Assembly (NCBI RefSeq): GCF_000702545.1
Contig: NZ_JNIO01000002.1
Span: forward strand, 771,001-835,000
Length of the DNA stretch: 64,000 bases
Direction of reading: 5' to 3'
Source: Selenomonas sp. AB3002
GTDB lineage: Bacteria > Bacillota > Negativicutes > Selenomonadales > Selenomonadaceae
The notes under the pieces were generated by a model that saw only the letters and a list, made by a program, of their open reading frames with translations, searched no databases and was not told the DNA's origin. This document shows, one piece after another, positions 34,103-43,310 of the stretch. Every line of letters begins with the position of its first letter. The first letter of the stretch is position 1. Made by a program: the position numbers and the translations under genes.

Positions 34103-34275
34103 AGAATGTGCTATTCTGCCATGAAGACCTCATGCTCATCGACATGGAAACCCTGTGCACAGGCCAGCCCCTCTTCGATCTGCAGGGCCTCTATGTGACG
34201 TACAAGGCCTTTGCTGATTATGCCAAAAGCCTCCCTATGCCAAAAGCCTGGCACAGGGAGGCCCTTTTTCTATGA
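34042..34275 (+). pseudogene. Remnant of aminoglycoside/choline-kinase-like phosphotransferase
   Basis: Only the catalytic middle of an APH-type kinase remains: LPDDLHVVHGDFQMKNVLF (HGDxxxxN catalytic loop) and LMLIDMETLCTGQPLFDLQG (metal-binding Asp), then a short tail ending in the terminator. It is in a different frame from the STAS gene and has no start of its own. A deletion seems to have joined the STAS gene to this fragment near 34035-34042. Similar kinases (TIGR02172-like) are often near STAS/ATPase sets in this group, as I recall. Confidence 0.6.
34229..34270 (+). terminator. Terminator of the STAS/kinase-remnant unit
   Basis: GCCTCCCTATGCC...GGCACAGGGAGGC is a long stem with one mismatched position, followed by CCTTTTTCT. 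Confidence 0.75.
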
Positions 34276-34289
34276 ATTTCTGTTCCCGA

Positions 34290-37200
34290 TTATTTAGACG
34301 TCTGGGCAGCAGCTTCCTTATTTCCTTTCAGCTTGTTCGTCAGCCAGACGACGATGCAATACATTACGGGGATAAGGAAGATACCCAGGGAGGTAGCGAA
34401 AAGCATGCCGCCTACCACTGCCGTGCCCATGCCGTTTCTGGCTGCAGAACCTGCGCCAGAGGCCATGGCCAAAGGCAGGCAGCCGATGATGAAAGCCAGG
34501 GAGGTCATGATGATAGGTCTGAGTCTCAGGCCAGCTGCCTCGATGGTAGCCTTCACCGGCTCCATGCCGGCATCAACTCTGGCCTTGGCGAACTCCACGA
34601 TGAGGATGGCATTCTTGGCTGCCAGACCCATGAGCATGATGACACCGATCTGCACATAGACGCTGTTCAAAAGTCCCATGTTCGCATGACCGCGCATGCC
34701 GCCGATCATCAGCAAACTGAACAGGACGAAGAACGCCCCGAAAATGCCCGTCGGCACAGTCAGCAGCACGGCGAAAGGCACGCTCCAGCTCTCGTAAAGA
34801 GCTGCCAGGCAGAGGAATACGAAGACAACCGAAAGGGCCAGGACCTTGCCGGTGGTACCGGCGGACTTTTTCTCCTCGCGGGTCTGACCGGACCATTCAA
34901 CAGCGAAACTGCTGCCGGCCTTCTCCTTCACCACTTCCTCCATGGCAGCCATGGCCTGACCGGAGCTGTAACCCTCCGCTGCAATGCCATTGATGCTGAT
35001 GCTGCGCACCCCGTTGAAACGGGAGATAACGGAAGTGGAAGTTGAGAATTTGGGAATCAGGAGGCTGTCCAGGGGCACCATGGTCCCATAGATATTTTTC
35101 ACATAGCAGAATTTCAGAGCCTCGCTCTCGTTCCTGTACTGGGCATCGGACTGCAGCATGACGTAATAGCTGCGGCCGAACCGCACGAAGTCATTGACAT
35201 AGGCACCGCCGTAATTCACCTGCAGCGCCGTGAACACATCAGAGAGCTCCACGCCAAGCTGCTTGACTTTCTCACGGTCCACCTCGAACTTGCAAATGGG
35301 GGAATCCACAGAAAAGGTGGTATAGGCCATCGTCAGTTCCGGCCGCTGGTTGGCAGCCGCCAGGATTTCCTTGGTGATGGCATCAAGTTCCTTGTCCGTG
35401 TGACCCGTCATGTCCTGAAGCTCCATGGAGATGCCGCCCACCATGCCCACACCTGGCAAGCTTGGGGGGACAATAGCCATGACACTGGCCTCGGGATGGT
35501 TCTTGCCCAGTTCATTCACCTTGCCGACGATGCCTTCCAGTGAAAGATCTTCCGTGGTACGCTTATCCCAGTTTTCCAGGCCCACGAAAAAAGTACCGCC
35601 ATTTGATTTGGTACCGCTGGAAAGCATATCATAACCGGAAATCTTCATGACATTCTTCACGCCGGTAAGGTTGCCTATTTCCTTTTCCAGGGCAGTCATA
35701 GTGTCATAGGTACGGTTCAGGGAAGTGCCATCCGGCATCGACACCGCGGCGATGAAATACCCCTGGTCCTCGTCCGGGACGAAGGTTGACGGCAGCTTGC
35801 TGTAGAAGAAGCCTGCCAGAACGCATATCACCAAAAGGGAGGCTGCCCCCACCTTGGCATGGCCGATAAACCAGCCTACGATGCCGGTATAGCGGTTCTG
35901 CGTGCGGTCAAACCAGTCGTTGAAGGCATCAAAGAACTTATCAAGGGGTCCCTTCTTGGCATTGGGGTCATGTGGCTTCATCAGCAAAGCGCAAAGCGCC
36001 GGGGTAAGGGACAGAGCCACAAAGGCGGAAAGACCCATGGATACGGCAATGGTCAGGGCGAACTGACGGTACAGCACGCCGGTGGTGCCGGAAAGGAACG
36101 CAACGGGGATAAACACGGCCGCCAGCACGAAGGCGATGGCCACTACAGGCCCCTGCACCTCGTCCATGGCTTTTTCAGTTGCTTCCACCGGCCCAAGGCC
36201 GTCCCTCTTCATGTGGGATTCCACGTTCTCAATCACCACGATGGCATCGTCAACCACCAGGCCGATGGCCAACACCATGGCAAAAAGGGTCAGAGTGTTG
36301 ATAGTAAAGCCCAACAGTATGAAGCTGGCCAGGGTACCTACCAGAGACACAGGGATGGCCAGCACGGGAATCAGCGTGGCCCGCCAGCTCTGCAGGAACA
36401 AGAACACGATGACAATAACCAGCATCAGCGCTTCCTTGAAGGTCTGCACCACTTCGCTGATGGACTCATTGATGAACTCGCTGTTATCAATGACAGCCCG
36501 GTATTCCATATCATCGGGGAAATTCTTGGAGGCTTCCTCCAGCACTTTTTCAACCTGGCCTATGGTTTCCAGGGCATTGGCATCGTCCGTCAGCTTGACA
36601 CCAAAACCGGCACTGGGAGCGCCGTTGGCATCAGAAATCATGGCAGAGGACTTGGCGCCCGTTTCCACCCGGCCTACATCCCTGATACGCACATAGGAGC
36701 CGTTGCTGTTCGCCGTCAGGATGATGTCGGCAAATTGCTCCGGCGTGACCAGCTGGCCTTCCACACTGCCTGTATACTGCTTCTCCTGGTTTTTCGGCGC
36801 AGGCAGCTGGCCGATGGTGCCTGCCGGTGCCTGGACATTCTGCTCCCTGATGGCGTTTTTCACATCAGAGATGGTCAGTCCCAGCTCAGACAATCTATCA
36901 GGATTCAGCCAGATACGCATGGAATACGTGGAGCCAAAGGTGCTGATGTCGCCCACACCCTTGATGCGCTTGAGGTTATCCACGATATAGATGTTGGCAT
37001 AATTCATCAGGAACGTGCGGTCGAAGGTGCCGTTCGGAGAAAGCATGGTGAACATATATGCCATATCGCTGGAAGATTTTTTCGTAGTGACGCCGGTGGT
37101 CTGCACATCCGACGGCAGGCTGGATTGGGCAATGGACACATTGTTCTGCACCAGCACTGTGTCCATGTCCGAATTCGTACCCAGCTCAAACTTCACATCC

Positions 37201-37469
37201 AGACTGTAGCTGCCGCTGTCGTCGGAAGTGGAGTTCATGTAGTCCATCCCCTGGGTACCGTTGACCTGCTGCTCGATGACCTGGGCCACTGTCTGGTTGA
37301 TGACGTCAGCATTCGCCCCGGTATAGGTGGTGCTCACGTTTATGGTGGGCTGACTGATCTGAGGGTACTGGGCGATTGGCAGGCTAAGGCCGGACACAAC
37401 GCCCAGGATGACGATGATCAAGGCGATAACAATGGCGAAAATAGGACGATGTATAAAAAATCGTGCCAC
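34290..37469 (-). CDS. RND multidrug efflux pump, AcrB/HAE1 type
   Basis: 1059 aa, the normal length. N-terminus MARFFIHRPIFAIVIALIIV, twelve membrane segments and two large periplasmic loops. The proton-relay aspartates of TM4 are in VLAIGLVVDDAIVVIENVES. Family features include YPQISQPTINVSTTYTGA, GRSYYVMLQSDAQYRNE and the late segment MGLAAKNAILIVEFAKARVD. It forms the inner-membrane trimer of a tripartite drug exporter. It is the third gene of an operon with the TolC- and AcrA-type genes upstream. Confidence 0.95.
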   Translation of the reverse strand: MARFFIHRPIFAIVIALIIVILGVVSGLSLPIAQYPQISQPTINVSTTYTGANADVINQTVAQVIEQQVNGTQGMDYMNSTSDDSGSYSLDVKFELGTNSDMDTVLVQNNVSIAQSSLPSDVQTTGVTTKKSSSDMAYMFTMLSPNGTFDRTFLMNYANIYIVDNLKRIKGVGDISTFGSTYSMRIWLNPDRLSELGLTISDVKNAIREQNVQAPAGTIGQLPAPKNQEKQYTGSVEGQLVTPEQFADIILTANSNGSYVRIRDVGRVETGAKSSAMISDANGAPSAGFGVKLTDDANALETIGQVEKVLEEASKNFPDDMEYRAVIDNSEFINESISEVVQTFKEALMLVIVIVFLFLQSWRATLIPVLAIPVSLVGTLASFILLGFTINTLTLFAMVLAIGLVVDDAIVVIENVESHMKRDGLGPVEATEKAMDEVQGPVVAIAFVLAAVFIPVAFLSGTTGVLYRQFALTIAVSMGLSAFVALSLTPALCALLMKPHDPNAKKGPLDKFFDAFNDWFDRTQNRYTGIVGWFIGHAKVGAASLLVICVLAGFFYSKLPSTFVPDEDQGYFIAAVSMPDGTSLNRTYDTMTALEKEIGNLTGVKNVMKISGYDMLSSGTKSNGGTFFVGLENWDKRTTEDLSLEGIVGKVNELGKNHPEASVMAIVPPSLPGVGMVGGISMELQDMTGHTDKELDAITKEILAAANQRPELTMAYTTFSVDSPICKFEVDREKVKQLGVELSDVFTALQVNYGGAYVNDFVRFGRSYYVMLQSDAQYRNESEALKFCYVKNIYGTMVPLDSLLIPKFSTSTSVISRFNGVRSISINGIAAEGYSSGQAMAAMEEVVKEKAGSSFAVEWSGQTREEKKSAGTTGKVLALSVVFVFLCLAALYESWSVPFAVLLTVPTGIFGAFFVLFSLLMIGGMRGHANMGLLNSVYVQIGVIMLMGLAAKNAILIVEFAKARVDAGMEPVKATIEAAGLRLRPIIMTSLAFIIGCLPLAMASGAGSAARNGMGTAVVGGMLFATSLGIFLIPVMYCIVVWLTNKLKGNKEAAAQTSK

Positions 37470-37484
37470 GATTGCCGCCCCCCT

Positions 37485-38678
37485 TTATGACTTGTCTACG
37501 ATGTCAGCAGATTCAGTCAGGGAGAAGCCCATATCCTCTGCCGTCACCATAGTGACATCCAGTTCCCTGCCTGACTGAAGGTTGGTCAGGCCATCGACAA
37601 TCACCGTATCATCAGTGGTAACGCCCTTCTTCACAATATAGTAGCTGCCAACTTTCTCTCCCAGTTCCACTTTCTTGGAGACAGATTTGCCATCATCTCC
37701 CACCACCAGCACAAAGGTCTCGTCCAGCAACTGCTGCACGGCCCGCTGGGGCACAAGGATAGCGTCTTTTGCCGTCACGCCCACAAGCCCCACACGGACA
37801 AACATGCCGGACAGCATCACACCATGAGGATTCGGGAAAAGAGCCTTGACGGTAAGGGAGCCAGAATTGTTGGAAAATCCCTTGTCAGCCGCGATGATAT
37901 CGCCTTCCAGAGGATACACCTGGCCGTTGGAAAGAGTGATTTTGACTTTTGGCATCGGCTCGTCAGATGCATCGGGGTCGCCGTCTTTTTCCATGGCCTT
38001 GGCCAGGAGGTTCAGGTACTCAGTCTCACTGATGCTGAACTTGGCATAGATGGGGTCTATGGAGCCCAGGGTCACCAGCGTGGTGCCGCCAGCGGTAGCA
38101 TAAGTGCCCACTGCCACATCATCCACAGACAGCCTGCCGTCCATGGGGGCATAGACAATGGTATCGTCGAGATTTTCCTGGGCCTTCCTCACCGCTGCCC
38201 GCTCAGATTCCACTTCTGCCTCATACTCTGCCACCGTAGCCCTCTGGCTGGTGAGGGTCTGCTCAGAAACGGCCTTTTTGGCCCAGAGCATCTCATCACG
38301 TGCCAGATCTTCCTGGGCATTTCTCAGAGTGGCCTGTGACTTGTGCAGGCTGGCCTGAGCTTCCAGCACAGCAGACTCGTACTGGCGGGAATCCAGACGG
38401 TACAGAGGCTGGCCTGCATGCACCTCGGCCCCTCCCTGGAAATATTTCTCCATGACGCTGCCGGACACCCGGGCATGGACCTCTACTTCATCCGTGCCCT
38501 CCAGCTGCCCCGGATAAGCATAGGAAACCGGCGTATCCTGCTTCATGACCTTCATGGCCTTGACTGACGCCTTGCTTTGCGGCGGTGCCTGTTCCTCTCC
38601 GCAGCCCGTCAGGAAAAGGCTGGCTGCCAGCACCACTGAGCTTAGCAAGGCTGCGGATTTTTTCCCATATGCTACCAT
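37485..38678 (-). CDS. Periplasmic adaptor (membrane fusion) lipoprotein, AcrA type
   Basis: 397 aa. Lipoprotein signal with lipobox FLTGC. Lipoyl-like barrel halves VEVHARVSGSVMEKYFQGGA and DTIVYAPMDGRLSVDDVAVG flank a coiled-coil hairpin (residues 100-165). A beta-barrel and membrane-proximal domain follow. It couples the RND pump to the outer-membrane channel. The ATG overlaps the stop of the TolC-type gene (TGATG). GGGAG stands ten bases upstream. Confidence 0.95.
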   Translation of the reverse strand: MVAYGKKSAALLSSVVLAASLFLTGCGEEQAPPQSKASVKAMKVMKQDTPVSYAYPGQLEGTDEVEVHARVSGSVMEKYFQGGAEVHAGQPLYRLDSRQYESAVLEAQASLHKSQATLRNAQEDLARDEMLWAKKAVSEQTLTSQRATVAEYEAEVESERAAVRKAQENLDDTIVYAPMDGRLSVDDVAVGTYATAGGTTLVTLGSIDPIYAKFSISETEYLNLLAKAMEKDGDPDASDEPMPKVKITLSNGQVYPLEGDIIAADKGFSNNSGSLTVKALFPNPHGVMLSGMFVRVGLVGVTAKDAILVPQRAVQQLLDETFVLVVGDDGKSVSKKVELGEKVGSYYIVKKGVTTDDTVIVDGLTNLQSGRELDVTMVTAEDMGFSLTESADIVDKS

Positions 38679-40027
38679 CACTTCTTGTCTCCCTTCTCGC
38701 TATTCTCGTAAAGTGCCTGCCGATAAGGCTCCACATCCAGCTCCACTTTCACGCCCATAGCTTTTTCCAGGCTGGATTTGTTGACATTATAGCTGTAGAG
38801 GGCATTGATGTACTCACCTTTGGCCTCCACCAGCTTGTTCTGGGCATCCATGAGCTCCAGGTTCGTGCCCACACCTGCGGCATAACGTGCTTCTTCGATA
38901 TGGTAATCTTCCTCAGCCTTGTTCACCACATCTGCCATGATATTGATATTTTCCTCGGCAGCCTTGAGCTTCACATAAGCCTCACGGACTTCCAGCTTCA
39001 CATCACTGAGCTTGTCCTGAAGCTCTGCTTCAGCGCGACGCACAGAGGCCTCTTTCTGCTTCACCTGGGCCTTGGTGACCTGATTGTCAAAGATATTCCA
39101 ATTGACAGAAATGCCGGCCTTCCAGCTGTCAGAGCTGTCCCGATTGCTTTTGAAAGGGCCATCCCCCGCAATGCTGCGGCTGGCGCTTGCATCCACCGTG
39201 GGCCTGTAGCCTGACTTGGCGGCCTCCTTGTAGGCCTTTTTTTCCAAGAAATTGTATTCCTTCTGGAAGAGATCCGGGCGGTGCAACAGGGCATAAGCCT
39301 CGCATTCCGGCAGTTCCTGGAGGAAGCGCTCATAAGTGAGCTTGTCAAGGGCGTTGGTATCTGTCTCTGGAGGCAGTCCCACTTCCTTGTTGAAGGTAGC
39401 TACAGCCACTTTATAATCACTCAGCGCCGATACCAGCTTCTGCCGGCCCTGGGCCAGATTCACTTCTGAACTCAGCACATCTGCCATAGCCACTGTACCG
39501 GCCTCATATTTGTTGTTGACATTTTCCAGGTGGGCCTGCAGGTTGCCTACAGATTCTTCGTAGACTCCAACCTGGCTCCTGCATTTCAAGATTTCATAAT
39601 AATCCTGAGCCACCGTGTCCCGGATGCTCTGCCTGGTGCGTTCCAGAGTCAGCTCTGCCCCGGACAGGCCCATCCTGGCTGCCTTGATGTTGTTTTCCAG
39701 TTTGCCGCCGCTATAGATGGGCATGCTGACCTGTCCCTGATTGGTGAAAAGGCGGTTCTTCCAGTCTTCATAGGCCTTGCCCCCTACGGCATCCCCTTCA
39801 AAGGCCCAGGACAAAGTCGGGCCGGTCTTCCTGCGGGCTTCCCTCAGCGCCCAGTATGCGTTGTCCAGATCCGCTGCGCTTTCCTCGATGTCATAGTTGC
39901 GTTCCAGCGCCATCTGCACCCCATCCTCAAGGGTCATGTCCAGCCTCTCAGCCGAAGCCGTCCCCCAGATGCTGCATAGGATAAGTGTCATCACTGCTGC
40001 TTTTGCATGTTTCCTGTAAGATTTCAT
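38678..40027 (-). CDS. TolC-family outer-membrane efflux channel
   Basis: 449 aa. Signal peptide to SIWGTASA, then the two OEP repeats of long helices and short strands: LEDGVQMALERNYDIEESAA and NRLFTNQGQVSMPIYSGGKL in the first, LHRPDLFQKEYNFLEKKAYK and SVNWNIFDNQVTKAQVKQKE in the second. It forms the trimeric exit duct of the pump. GGGAGG precedes MKSYRK. First gene of the efflux operon; no divergent TetR- or MarR-type repressor was found next to it. Confidence 0.9.
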   Translation of the reverse strand: MKSYRKHAKAAVMTLILCSIWGTASAERLDMTLEDGVQMALERNYDIEESAADLDNAYWALREARRKTGPTLSWAFEGDAVGGKAYEDWKNRLFTNQGQVSMPIYSGGKLENNIKAARMGLSGAELTLERTRQSIRDTVAQDYYEILKCRSQVGVYEESVGNLQAHLENVNNKYEAGTVAMADVLSSEVNLAQGRQKLVSALSDYKVAVATFNKEVGLPPETDTNALDKLTYERFLQELPECEAYALLHRPDLFQKEYNFLEKKAYKEAAKSGYRPTVDASASRSIAGDGPFKSNRDSSDSWKAGISVNWNIFDNQVTKAQVKQKEASVRRAEAELQDKLSDVKLEVREAYVKLKAAEENINIMADVVNKAEEDYHIEEARYAAGVGTNLELMDAQNKLVEAKGEYINALYSYNVNKSSLEKAMGVKVELDVEPYRQALYENSEKGDKK

Positions 40028-40195
40028 CTGCGAACCTCCCTGCTGCTTATGCAAATCGATTGTTGCAAAGTGCTGCATAATTTCCCATTTTCTCATTCAG
40101 TTGGGCTGTTAATTTTAGAAAATAATTCACAATAGGGAATACTTCTCCCCCTCCACAGCATTTTCCTGCCCTGCAAACTGAATTTATTCTGTATG

Positions 40196-40996
40196 TCAAT
40201 CAAGGTCCGATGCTTTTCCCTTGTATTTCGGCTCCCGTTTCTCAAAGAAGGAATTGATGCCCTCTTTGTAATCCTCGCCGCCATAGACCTTGTGGCGATA
40301 GGCGTTGATGCGCTCGAAGCTTTCTGCGCTGATGACCGTGGAAGCACGGCTCAGGATGCGGAACTGGCGCTTGATGGCGCTGATGGACAGGACGCTGTTG
40401 CGGCGCAGGGGCTTGAGGAACTGTTCTTCCAGCACCTCTTCCAGCTCGTCTTTTTCAGTCACGCGGTTTATCAGGCCCACGTTCAGTGCATCTTCCGCTT
40501 CGATGGGCATCCCCAGGAAGAACATCTCCCGGGCCTTGTTCATGCCCAGCTGATTGATGAAGTGCAAGAGACCTGAGGCATTGTAAGGAATGCCAATCTT
40601 GGCCGGGGTGATGGCAAAGGTGGCATTCTTGGAGCTGACAATCATATCGCAGGACAGGCAGAGGTCGCAGGCTCCTCCCCACACCGTGCCATCCACGCAG
40701 GCAATCACGGGAATAGGCACATCCTGCACATCCCGCAGCAATCTCTCCATGGGAACTTCAAAGGCCAGGGGGTCGCTGCCATCCTGGGGCAGTTCGTGCA
40801 TATCGTGGCCCGCACTCCACACGCCCTTGTTCACCTCTGCCTGCAGCACAATGCCCACACATTCGCTGTTATAGGCAAACAGCAGCGCCTCCGCAATCCC
40901 CTCACACATCTCTTCGCTGAGACAGTTGTAATGCTTCCCGTTCTGCATGGTCACAAAACAGATGCGGTCTTTGATGATTTTATTAACTAACGGCAT
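40196..40996 (-). CDS. scpB: Crotonase-family protein, likely methylmalonyl-CoA decarboxylase
   Basis: 266 aa. Crotonase fold with the oxyanion-hole segments VWSAGHDMHELP and CVDGTVWGGACDLCLSCDMI. The active-site region FAITPAKIGIPYNASGLLHF resembles ScpB/YgfG of E. coli, which decarboxylates methylmalonyl-CoA to propionyl-CoA. That would fit a propionate-producing organism. An enoyl-CoA hydratase activity cannot be excluded by eye. GGGGAG lies before the chosen ATG. It stands alone between two operons. Confidence 0.75.
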   Translation of the reverse strand: MPLVNKIIKDRICFVTMQNGKHYNCLSEEMCEGIAEALLFAYNSECVGIVLQAEVNKGVWSAGHDMHELPQDGSDPLAFEVPMERLLRDVQDVPIPVIACVDGTVWGGACDLCLSCDMIVSSKNATFAITPAKIGIPYNASGLLHFINQLGMNKAREMFFLGMPIEAEDALNVGLINRVTEKDELEEVLEEQFLKPLRRNSVLSISAIKRQFRILSRASTVISAESFERINAYRHKVYGGEDYKEGINSFFEKREPKYKGKASDLD

Positions 40997-41082
40997 GTGA
41001 ATCATCTCCCCTATCCTGCAAAGTTCCTAACCAACACAGATGAAATATTTCGCTCCCCCTCCCCATTATCCTGCCCTGAACG

Positions 41083-41122
41083 AAAAAAAGCCTTGCGAGT
41101 TCATAGTCTCGCAAGGCTTTGC
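41083..41122 (-). terminator. Terminator of the fructose operon
   Basis: AAAGCCTTGCGAG...CTCGCAAGGCTTT stem (13 bp) followed on the minus strand by TTTTTCG. Confidence 0.85.
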
Positions 41123-41137
41123 TTTCAAGGTATCAAA

Positions 41138-43027
41138 TTATTTGTTCAGGGGCTTCTTCAGCACGGAGAGCACTGCGCAGCCGACTACGGCGCCAATGAG
41201 GATGGCGACGAGGTACATCACCGGGTTGCCGATGGTGGGGACTACGAAGATGCCGCCGTGGGGAGCACGGAGGGTGCAGTCGAAGGCCATGGTCAGGGCG
41301 CCTGCCACAGCGGAGCCGATGACGCAGGAGGGAATCACGCGAATCGGGTCACCAGCTGCGAAAGGAATAGCACCTTCAGTGATGAAGGACATACCCATGA
41401 CGTAGTTCACGACACCGGCCTTCTGCTCACTTTCGGTGAAACGGTTCTTGAAGAAGGTGGTGCAGAGAGCGATGGCCAGAGGAGGAACCATGCCGCCTGC
41501 CATGACAGCAGCCATCACATGGTATTCGCCGGAAGCCAGGAGGCCGGTACCGGTGACGTAAGCAGCCTTGTTGATGGGGCCGCCCATGTCGATAGCCATC
41601 ATGCCGGCCACTACGATGCCCATGAGGATACGGGCAGAGGGATCCATGTTGGCCAGGGTGTCAGTGAGCCAGGTGTTGATGGCGCTGACAGGAGGCGCAA
41701 TGATGTACATGGAGATGAAGCCCATGATGAGGATGCCGAAGAAGGGATAGAGGAGGACGGGCTTCACGCCGTCCAGGCTGGCGGGGATATTAGCGAAAGC
41801 CTTCTTGAGGAGGTTCACGATCCAGCCGCCCAGGAAGCCGGCCAGGAGGGCACCAAGGAAGCCGGAACCGGTGGTACCAGCCAGAGCGCCACCCACGAAG
41901 CCCACAGCCAGACCAGGACGGTCAGCAATGGACATGGAGATGAAACCAGCCAATACCGGCAGCATGAAGCCGAAGGCTGCGCCACCAACGCTCATGAAGA
42001 ACTTGGCGAAGGGGGTGTTGCTGCCGAAGGAAGCAGCCGGCTCAGGAGCATCAAAGAGGAAAGCCAAAGCGATGAGCACACCGCCGCCCACCACGAAGGG
42101 GAGCATGTGGCTGACGCCGTTCATGAGGTGCTTGTATGCCTGACGACCCAAAGACTCGCCTGCGGTATCTGCTGCACCCTCAGCCTCGTCGCTGCCGGTG
42201 GCATGGTACACAGGAGCCTTGCCGCTCATAGCCTTGTCCAGGAGCTCGTCAGCCTTGTTTATGCCGTCGGCTACCTTGGTGATGATGGTGGGCTTGCCGT
42301 CGAAGCGGGCCATAGCCACGTTCTTGTCAGCAGCCACGATGATGGCATCAGCAGCGGCGATTTCCTCAACAGTGAGGACGTTCTTGGCGCCGCCGGAGCC
42401 GTTGGTCTCAACCTTGATGGAGATGCCGCGCTTCTTGGCGTGCTGCTCCAGGGACTCGGCAGCCATGAAGGTATGGGCGATGCCGGTGGGGCAGGCAGTG
42501 ACAGCCAGCACCTGGATGTGGTCAGCCTTGGGAGCTGTTGCCACAGGCTCAGCTCCGGCAGCCACGAACTTGCCGTCTTCCTTGTCGTCAATGAGCTTCA
42601 GGAACTCGTCCTTGGACTTGGCGGCAATGAGGGCTTCCTTGAAGTCAGCATCCATGATCATGGTAGCCAGCTTGGACAGGATGGCCATGTGCTCGTCATT
42701 GGCAGAGTCCGGAGCGGCAATCTGGAAGAACAGGCGGGAGGGCAGGCCGTCCATGGACTCGAAGTCCATGCCTGCGGGCACGGTCATGGCCGAAAGGCCT
42801 GCGGCCTTGACGCCAGCGCTCTTGGCATGGGGAGTGGCGATGCCGTCTCCCAGGCCGGTGGTGCCAGAAGCCTCGCGGGCCAGCACATCTTTCATGTACT
42901 GTTCCTTGTCAGTGAGGTTGCCGCCCTTTTCCATCAGGTCGGTCAGCTGCCGGATGGCTGCATTCTTATCAGCCGGCTGTGCTCCGAGGAGGATAGACTC
43001 GCTCTTGAGCAGGTCAGTGATACGCAT
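41138..43027 (-). CDS. fruA: PTS fructose transporter EIIABC
   Basis: 629 aa. IIA domain (1-150) with phospho-His67 in GIATPHAKSAGV; IIB domain (170-270) with phospho-Cys179 in AVTACPTGIAHTFMAAE; IIC domain (310-629) with ten or so membrane segments, GFISMSIADRPG and DMGGPINKAAY. It takes up fructose and delivers fructose-1-phosphate, the substrate of the kinase encoded upstream. The fused A-B-C order is normal for Firmicutes. It is separated from fruK by a 283-bp region with a repeat element. Confidence 0.95.
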   Translation of the reverse strand: MRITDLLKSESILLGAQPADKNAAIRQLTDLMEKGGNLTDKEQYMKDVLAREASGTTGLGDGIATPHAKSAGVKAAGLSAMTVPAGMDFESMDGLPSRLFFQIAAPDSANDEHMAILSKLATMIMDADFKEALIAAKSKDEFLKLIDDKEDGKFVAAGAEPVATAPKADHIQVLAVTACPTGIAHTFMAAESLEQHAKKRGISIKVETNGSGGAKNVLTVEEIAAADAIIVAADKNVAMARFDGKPTIITKVADGINKADELLDKAMSGKAPVYHATGSDEAEGAADTAGESLGRQAYKHLMNGVSHMLPFVVGGGVLIALAFLFDAPEPAASFGSNTPFAKFFMSVGGAAFGFMLPVLAGFISMSIADRPGLAVGFVGGALAGTTGSGFLGALLAGFLGGWIVNLLKKAFANIPASLDGVKPVLLYPFFGILIMGFISMYIIAPPVSAINTWLTDTLANMDPSARILMGIVVAGMMAIDMGGPINKAAYVTGTGLLASGEYHVMAAVMAGGMVPPLAIALCTTFFKNRFTESEQKAGVVNYVMGMSFITEGAIPFAAGDPIRVIPSCVIGSAVAGALTMAFDCTLRAPHGGIFVVPTIGNPVMYLVAILIGAVVGCAVLSVLKKPLNK

Positions 43028-43113
43028 GATATCTCTCCTTTGTTAAAAAATATATGAGAACATAATAATGAGGAAACTTGAAGTTTAGTAAAGAAACGCA
43101 GTAGCAGGCCTTA

Positions 43114-43283
43114 CCTGCCCCGCTTGCGGGGGCGCGTAAGCGCGGGAGCCCGGTGGGCTCCCTGGTGTGGGGACCACCGAAGGTGGTGGAAGGGGGGACG
43201 AGAGCAAGCAACGCTTCGGCTTCGATTCCCCCTTCCGTCAGCCCTTCGGGCTGCCACCTCCCCCGCAAGCGGTGGAGGTATGG
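43114..43283. repeat. Cluster of short hairpins (REP/BIME-like)
   Basis: Between fruK and fruA at least six small perfect hairpins follow one another: cccgcttgcggg, gcgcgtaagcgc, gagcccggtgggctc, ccaccgaaggtgg, agcccttcgggct and cctcccccgc-aagcggtggagg. A 24-bp core (43257-43280) recurs exactly at 56811-56834. The cluster may set the relative mRNA levels of fruK and fruA. Confidence 0.65.
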
Positions 43284-43310
43284 TCAACCCTTTCATTGCT
43301 TCTTCTACAA

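Noticed and set aside
35859..37490. 543-codon open frame on the plus strand
   Set aside because: Antisense to the RND pump; composition is typical of a shadow frame.
40997..43057. 686-codon open frame on the plus strand
   Set aside because: It is antisense to fruA, rich in His/Gly/Asp with no fold-like pattern. GC-rich third positions of fruA leave the opposite frame open.
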